This document shows, one piece after another, positions 58,363-64,000 of a stretch of DNA of 64,000 nt (positions are counted from its first letter, which is position 1; each line of letters begins with the position of its first letter). The stretch comes from Phoronis australis (Eukaryota; Phoronida; Phoronidae), in the NCBI GenBank assembly GCA_002633005.1, contig NMRA01000039.1, positions 51,541 to 115,540 of the forward strand. Reading direction: 5' to 3'. Under the pieces are notes generated by a model. The model searched no databases and had not been told where the DNA came from. It worked only from the letters and a program-made list of their open reading frames with translations. Position numbers and translations under genes: made by a program.

Positions 58363-59789
58363 ATGCCCCTCTCGTGTACCCCCGGACTTCAACTTCAAAG
58401 TTCCATTTTTATGAAGGAAATTTCGCGTGAAAATGGAAAAAAAATGATGTTAACTAGCCGAAAAAGGTCCCACGTGCGTTTTGTATGCAATTTAGTGCCA
58501 CCGATTCCGACTTTGCTATATTTCGCAATATATCCCCGACTATTTGATATAACCGAAAGAGCTAAATGTCTGGACTCACGTTTGTGGGTCAATTATTACA
58601 TTAGAATTAAAAGTATCTTACAGGTACAAAACACTCAACATATGGAACAGAAATGTTGTGTGGGGCATGAAAATCCGTTATTGTTATACAATTCCGGACT
58701 TTGATGTCGACAGCTTAAATGAAAACAAACAGTGACATCATGTTCAGGTTGCAGCCCAAACAAAATATATTTTAGGTTCAATAAATCTTTTAAGAAGAGG
58801 AACGTTATTTCGACGACAGTCACATGATAACAAATCAAAGCTGCAAATCAGCTGTTGACGTAAAAAACTTCTTGAATACAAACTAATATAAAGTATACAT
58901 ACTGTATCGGTTGTTGACATGTCAATCAGAGCGAATTTAATGTGGGGGACAGGAAATGGACTGCATTTGAAATTAAGGCAGCTATCTAGGCAGATGTAAA
59001 AACCATGCCTACAACGAGGTCGAAGCTTATCAACTGAAGCCAAAGATCAGTCTCTACACATGTGCATTCTTCACTTAGATTCTGCAAGTGAACATGGCAA
59101 TTTTACAGCATTATGCGATGTGAAAGGAACAGGAATGCAAAAAACTACCGCTGCTTAAAACTCACATCGTCCAACAAAATGATGTCATCAAGGTCTCTTC
59201 CTTCCGTTTGCTTTACGTTGAGGCACTAAAACGGAACGGTCATGGGAATCTTAGGTACGTTCTGAGAAACTATTGAATCGTTTCAAAACAGGTCCATTGC
59301 AAAACCAGGTCAACTTCACAAAAATTGACAAAGGTGACACTACCATTTTGGCTGTTTCATAGATCAAGTATAACCTTTCATCTGCTCAGGGTCAAGCATA
59401 TTGTTTAGGAAGTACAGGTTAACGTCTGAAAACCGCGTTCATTCTTTGACATGACATTCCGAAGGCATGCAAACAGTCTTCTGGACTACTGTGGTCATTA
59501 ACAGCTGATTATATGGAACTTGATATTTAAAAACTTTTGCCTCCACAACTCATCTAATTTCTTCGTTTGTTGGTGACTGGGGTGAAAAATTCAAGAGACT
59601 AATTTCCTCTAGTGGACAAGATATCACAGACAGAAAGTGGAAGTTACCGTCAAAGCATGTACTCCTTTGTTTGACCATCAGAAAGTGTTTCGAAGCAAGT
59701 AGCTTACTACTATATTGCACAAACTGGCCGGGTCACTGTGAGAGCTATGACTTTGTCTTAGATTTTGAAACCGCTCAGTTTGCAAACGC
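58363..59789. other. Unrecognised 113-codon frame at the start, otherwise featureless
   Basis: A plus-strand frame (58363-58704) has no recognisable motif and is probably chance. Nothing else is seen to the start of the next element. Confidence 0.25.
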
Positions 59790-59792
59790 CCA

Positions 59793-61160
59793 GGGCCCGG
59801 TCTCCAATCTCTGTACTCAGACTCATACTCATACTCGAGATTTCATACTCAAAATCGTGCTCACTGGAGTCGTACTCAAAAAAGCGTATCTAATGTCGTA
59901 TTTCGAGTTGACTCCAAACGTACTCAAATCTGAGACTCATACTCGAGTTGCTATGGAACTCTTTGTGATGTGAAATGCAAAATCACGCAAAGCCGCGCTG
60001 ATTCATCGCTCCCTATTGGAATAGACCACCCCAAGAACTAGGCCTACGTTATCGTCTGCTGTCGCTACAACTACAAGAGTATGTCTACATGTATAACGTG
60101 GAATTCTGAGTGTTCTGTAACTGTTATTCATTTTTTAGTTTCAATAAATATTCTTATGCCATTTCTTTGATAGATTTGGCAATTATTAAGCTTTATTTCT
60201 TGAGTTCCTCACCCAGTCCCGAAAATGTCTTAAGAATTATGTAACAGCTTATCACATCACATCTCTGTTGCTAATTTAGTCTTGATATAAAACCCATTGC
60301 TGAGTAGGCATACGCTGATGTCAAACTTTGATACTGTATCTTTGTATTTTACCGGGATGTATCAAGTGAGTTGACATTTGGCACGTGATTTAAAAACAAT
60401 ACTTGTGCAGGCATTCAGAGTTCACCAGTGGCAGTGAACGGGACGAGACGTCTACTTAGAAATCGGCAAACAAAATCTGCAATTCCATTTGGGGATTGAG
60501 GAATTATAGACGACTAAGTTATGATGAGAAATGTACCTGACAGGGAAGCGAACTTTTTTAACTTCCCTCCCCTCCTCGTCTTTTGGAAACCCTACAAAAC
60601 GTAGGCACACATACCGAAATAAGGGCAGCACAAACTTCTCACACGACTTTTCCCACGACTGCTTTCGACGCCGACAAGGGATTACAATGCGCCTGTTGCC
60701 AGGAATTGTAGAGGCCATAACATACAGTGATACCGCGGGCTATTAAGATGAAGAATAAGAAGATTTAAGATGAAAACTGTTATCTCTGATCTGAAATTGA
60801 AATGCTCAGATACGGTAAGAGGACTTATTTTTCTTATATTTGCTGTGTTTCTTGGTTCCCTTTCGATATTTTTTTTCTGGCTCGTATTTATTTTCGAGTA
60901 GGATTTCAAACACACTGCCATACCAAACTTGAAATTTGAGCATAGACTCCGAATTTTTACTCAAAATCGTACTCGAAATATAGATGAGATACACTTCAGT
61001 TCGAGTACACTCGAAAACTGAGTACGTGCTCGAAATTTCGAGCACAGATTTTTCGAGTATGACAATGAATACACCAAAGCTGAGTCTGTACTCGAGTTGA
61101 GTATGAAGTGTGAGTTTGAGCATGATTCGAGTCTGAGTACGGAGATTGGAGACCGGGCCC
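59793..61160. mobile_element. GGGCCCGGTCTCC-ended element, long copy (1368 bp)
   Basis: Ends GGGCCCGGTCTCCAATCTCT and (reverse) GGGCCCGGTCTCCAATCTCC, both followed by GTACTCAGACTC. The outer 170 and 270 bases are rich in ACTCGA/ACTCAA words; the middle (about 59975-60890) is ordinary sequence with a minus-strand frame at 60452-60718 (88 codons, not recognised). Non-autonomous by appearance; superfamily not assigned, no target duplication found. Confidence 0.6.
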
Positions 61161-61163
61161 TGG

Positions 61164-62955
61164 TCTCAGAAAGAATTTACAGTTGGTGATATTGCTTAAT
61201 AATTTTCAGGTGACGTGAACCCTTCTTTCCTGTAACTAAAAATTAAAAATATTGACACCGTGACGTTGGGTACATTAAGGTGAATTATTAACACTGACTT
61301 TTGACATATGACGAGAAACCTTTCGCAAACGTATAAAGTGCCGGGGATGGACGAGTTTTCCACACGGGGACATGGTTTACAACCCATTTACGTGTTTGTT
61401 ATAATTATATTACATCATCATTGTATAATCAACATTTAAAGCTAAGTTAGAAAAATAGCAGTTTACTGTCTAGGTTTTCACTCACGTCAATAAAGGGAGC
61501 CAGGTCTTCTGTGTGCAGCCATGAGAATGGTGAATGTTGACTGAGACCTTTTTGTCCATCTGATGTCAGACGCATGCTGTCGCCCCCAGTGGAGGTCATG
61601 AGAATTTGTGAAACGAGTTAACCACTGATTTAGCTCAGCAATGGACGTTAAGTAGTATCAGACGAGTCACAGATGGATTTGTAACAAATAATGCTCTGTA
61701 TTGTGCAGTGCTCTAATTTTCAGAATTAAAGATGTCATTTTAATAAGAATAAGTTATTTTAAATAATAAGCTGTTATTTATAATATGCTATATAATGAAT
61801 TCTGAGGTTGCATTATAAATAATTTTGCTCACCTGTGTGCCTGAATCCCAGCGCTACTGCGAATGGCCACATTACTATACAACGGTTGAGTTTACGGTAG
61901 TGAAAAGACGTATGCTGTCTGTGAGTGAAATGTGGTCGAGCATTCGGTTATTTCATTTTTCTCTTCAATGTATAAAGCTAATCATAAACTAGTTTACGTT
62001 TACCACACAAAATGTTTTGGTTCAAAATTGACTCACATTTGCCAAAGTTTCTCCTAACAAAATCCATAAATAGATCCGATTAAAGAACAACACAGTCTTT
62101 GTCTGGCCAAAGATTTTATGGTATCTTTGGCCTGGCATACCAATGGTGTCATCACCCTGAGTCGAGATACCATGCAGATGTATAAACAAACTGGGCACTA
62201 TTACTCTAATTGACGTACCCTGTAGAGCCTGCAATATTCTGATTGGTATCCATTTCAATACAAAATGTCAATATCAGTCAAAGTATTACTTTACAGAATT
62301 TTTTAATGAATTATGAATCCCCAGATGTTAATATTCTCCCAAAACCCGTCTACAGCACTTTTCAGCAGGTTATTCTTGCCTTATTTTCTTATTCGAGAAC
62401 AACTGCTTTAATTAATTGGTGCCAAAAAGTTAGCACTTGGTGTAGTAAATACTGTTCATAGCCAGAACTATTAACAAAAGTTGCTTGAAAACTTTCCGTA
62501 GTGCTTCATGATAAAAAACACCACATTACAATTCCTATCTGGTGACTGATAACCATTAATATGGCATTTCAATTATCTAAACGAAGTTGATATTCATATC
62601 GTTCTTTTTGGACATCATATTTCTGCAAAAAAACAATGGCTTAACCTCCTTCATGTACAATACAAATCGGTTTGCTTGTCAGGCTCCTTTGCCACTACTG
62701 AGGCTTTCCACTAACTGGTGCACGAACTCCGTTCAATGACCTCCACTAGGGGCGCCATCATGCGTGTGACGTCAGATGGACAAAAGGGTCTTGGTCAACA
62801 TTCACCATTTTGAATTCTGTGTGAGGCCTTGGGTACTCAAGGAAGCTTTATGGAGTCCAGTATGACGTGGCACGTACCCAAGTTGGTATCACCTCATTGG
62901 CTCCGTAATTAAGCCACTTACGCAGATCCATATCATCGACGGGTTTACTAAGATC
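61164..62955. repeat. Inverted pair of a short dispersed repeat, otherwise featureless
   Basis: About 75 bases with CATGACCTCCACT, GGGCG, ATGCGT, TGACNTCAGATGGACAAAA and CAACATTCACCATT occur on the minus strand at 61535-61615 and on the plus strand at 62740-62818. The minus copy also gives an open frame, but the match shows it is a repeat. Nothing else is seen between. Confidence 0.6.
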
Positions 62956-62961
62956 ACTGTC

Positions 62962-63260
62962 AGAGTATGGTCTGACAGTATTTTTAGTTGTATTGGTTTG
63001 TTATTCTGTTTGATTGGCATGACCCCTGAGTTAAGTACAGTGATGACGTAATTTGTTGTTGTCAGCATATGGTCTGACAGTATTTTTAGTTGTATTGTTT
63101 TGTTATTCTGTTTGATTGGCATGACCCCTGAGTTAAGTACAGTGATGATGTAATTTGTTTACTACAAAATAGTGTGGAACTTTCTAGAAGACTGAGGTCA
63201 GAACAGTGATGATGTAATTTGTTTACTGCAGTATAGTGTGGAACTTTCTAGAAGACTCTA
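62962..63260. repeat. Two successive tandem duplications
   Basis: Unit 1 (TATGGTCTGACAGTATTTTT ... GTTAAGTACAGTGATGA) at 62962-63055 is repeated at 63067-63150. A shorter unit (CAGTGATGATGTAATTTG ... TTTCTAGAAGACT) at 63140-63193 is repeated at 63203-63257. The second duplication doubles a heat-shock-element pattern. Confidence 0.8.
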
Positions 63261-63400
63261 GCATGACAGCGATCCAGTCTGGAATATTCTAGAGACTAGT
63301 ACATGTATATGTTTGTAGAATGATTGGGTAGATTCAGGAAAGTTCTAGAATGTGCTTGAATTGATGTAAAGATCCAGAACAATGCATTAGGCTATAAATA
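63177..63400 (+). promoter_or_regulatory. Heat-shock-element array upstream of a TATA box
   Basis: Three-unit GAAnnTTCnnGAA patterns at 63177-63189, 63241-63253 and 63338-63350, with a near match (last unit GAG) at 63282-63294. GCTATAAATAC (TATA core 63393-63400) follows 43 bases after the last. In known heat-inducible promoters HSF trimers bind three alternating nGAAn units; binding here is inference. The direction is plus, antisense to the LTR-element copy next to it. Confidence 0.5.
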
Positions 63401-63464
63401 CACTAGCACGGGTTTGTGTTAATGAGATTAAGTCAGTGAGATCAAGTCAGTTTGTCAGTCGATT

Positions 63465-64000
63465 GACGGTGGGTTTGTTTAAAAGGTAGCTATGCTTTGA
63501 GATTGTGCGTAGATGGAGAGTGAATAATCAAATCCAGTAATTAATTTATTATATGATAACCCCTAATTAGACAAATGAAACCTATTGTTGGCTGATGACG
63601 CAACACTTAAGGTAGTATCTTACTACCCACAATGCAAGTGACAAGCTCTTAGTTAACTTCCTGTTCGTTAACCCTTGCCCTTGCCAAGATCCTTTCTAGA
63701 ATCTTCCACGAGATGGCTCTGTCGTACAATTGCTTCTGTACACCGTAGCAAATCTTTATGCTTCAACTACTATAGCGCATCTAATTATCTTGTTGATTTC
63801 AGCCCATAATATAACTATCTACTTATTTAGTGATTGGCTAATAAAAACCACATGATCATATCCACTCGTATTATTGGCTGTTGCAATTTGTTCTCAGAAT
63901 ATTCTAGAATTTCTAGAGTACTTTGACCTCAGAACCCAAAGTTGTAAACACCATCTAAAAATAGATTTTGACGTTAAAATACATGTCAACAAGTCTGACC
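63465..64000 (-). mobile_element. Partial inverted copy of the LTR retrotransposon, runs off right edge
   Basis: Reverse complement shares with 39750-42165: ACTTCCTGTTCGTTAAC / GTTAACGAACAGGAAGTTAA (63655 against 41666), CCATCTCGTGGAAGATTCT (63700 against 41620), ATAATAAATTAATTACTG and TACGCACAATCTCAAAGC (63500-63545 against 40000-40060), and the upstream block GGTCARACTTGTTNNCATGTA (64000 against 39760). No coding remnant in the part visible. Confidence 0.65.
63694..63909. promoter_or_regulatory. Two further three-unit heat-shock-element patterns
   Basis: TTCTAGAATCTTC at 63694-63706 and GAATATTCTAGAA at 63897-63909, both perfect. The corresponding place in the other copy (39852-39864) reads AAATATTCTAGAA, one base off. 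Confidence 0.5.

Noticed and set aside
61480-61615. Minus-strand frame starting MTSTGGDSMRLTSDG with a good gtgagt donor, considered as a signal or first exon
   Set aside because: The same DNA recurs on the plus strand at 62740-62818 with substitutions that break the frame, so it is a dispersed repeat; also no signal peptide.
63393-63400. TATA box as the LTR promoter of the retroelement
   Set aside because: It lies on the strand opposite to the gag-sense orientation of that copy and outside the recognisable repeat, so I list it only as a separate regulatory candidate.

Overview
This is eukaryotic, animal-type genomic DNA from a low-GC, repeat-rich genome. It has GT-AG introns, a multi-exon protease gene, a non-LTR retrotransposon, LTR-retrotransposon pieces, THAP-type transposon remnants, tRNA-headed SINE-like pieces and many short inverted-repeat elements. 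The mix, together with an astacin that carries a Cys-rich module and a ShK module, suggests a marine invertebrate (hemichordate, lancelet, cnidarian or similar). I cannot name the species. There is one assembly gap (35714-36409) and a single N at 3675.

The only gene I can support as intact is an astacin-family metalloprotease on the minus strand, spread over about 22 kb (54768 down to 32609). Seven exons join in one reading frame with matching intron phases and good splice signals. In transcript order they are a propeptide exon, an exon with clustered arginines and the start of the mature enzyme, three exons covering the zinc-binding motif, Met-turn and C-terminal cysteine, a short Cys-rich exon, and a ShK-like exon. 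The signal-peptide exon and the 3' end were not found. Its introns hold a decayed Tx1/L1-type LINE (49.1-52.8 kb), a decayed gag-bearing LTR element (39.8-42.2 kb), a composite repeat (42.2-44.7 kb) and several smaller elements.

Left part (0-32 kb). At 1-1.7 kb there is a broken two-exon gene (minus) of a repeated 'SDNAxCY + C2H2 finger' family that is probably transposase-like. A second decayed copy (plus) lies at 9.6-10.6 kb, and another finger fragment at 13.8 kb. A minisatellite occupies 2.5-3.1 kb. From 6.8 to 20.9 kb the DNA is a nested, roughly 14 kb inverted-repeat structure. Its outer parts are copies of a TTAA-flanked terminal-inverted-repeat element, its middle arms end in a GC-rich MITE, and its centre holds a THAP remnant. 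From 26 to 32 kb lies one interrupted copy of a composite repeat whose other, inverted copy is at 42.2-44.7 kb. Both copies contain an element with CACTA...TAGTG ends and subterminal tandem repeats. The left copy is split by insertions that include a 3.2 kb inverted-repeat DNA transposon preceded by a perfectly abutting hairpin.

Right part (53-64 kb). This part has a family with GGGCCCGGTCTCC ends and ACTCGA-rich interiors, a decayed THAP-domain gene (plus, 56.2-57.1 kb), a hAT-like MITE and, at the edge, an inverted partial copy of the LTR element. Next to and inside that copy, within 0.75 kb, are five perfect three-unit heat-shock-element patterns and a sixth with one mismatch, plus a TATA box.
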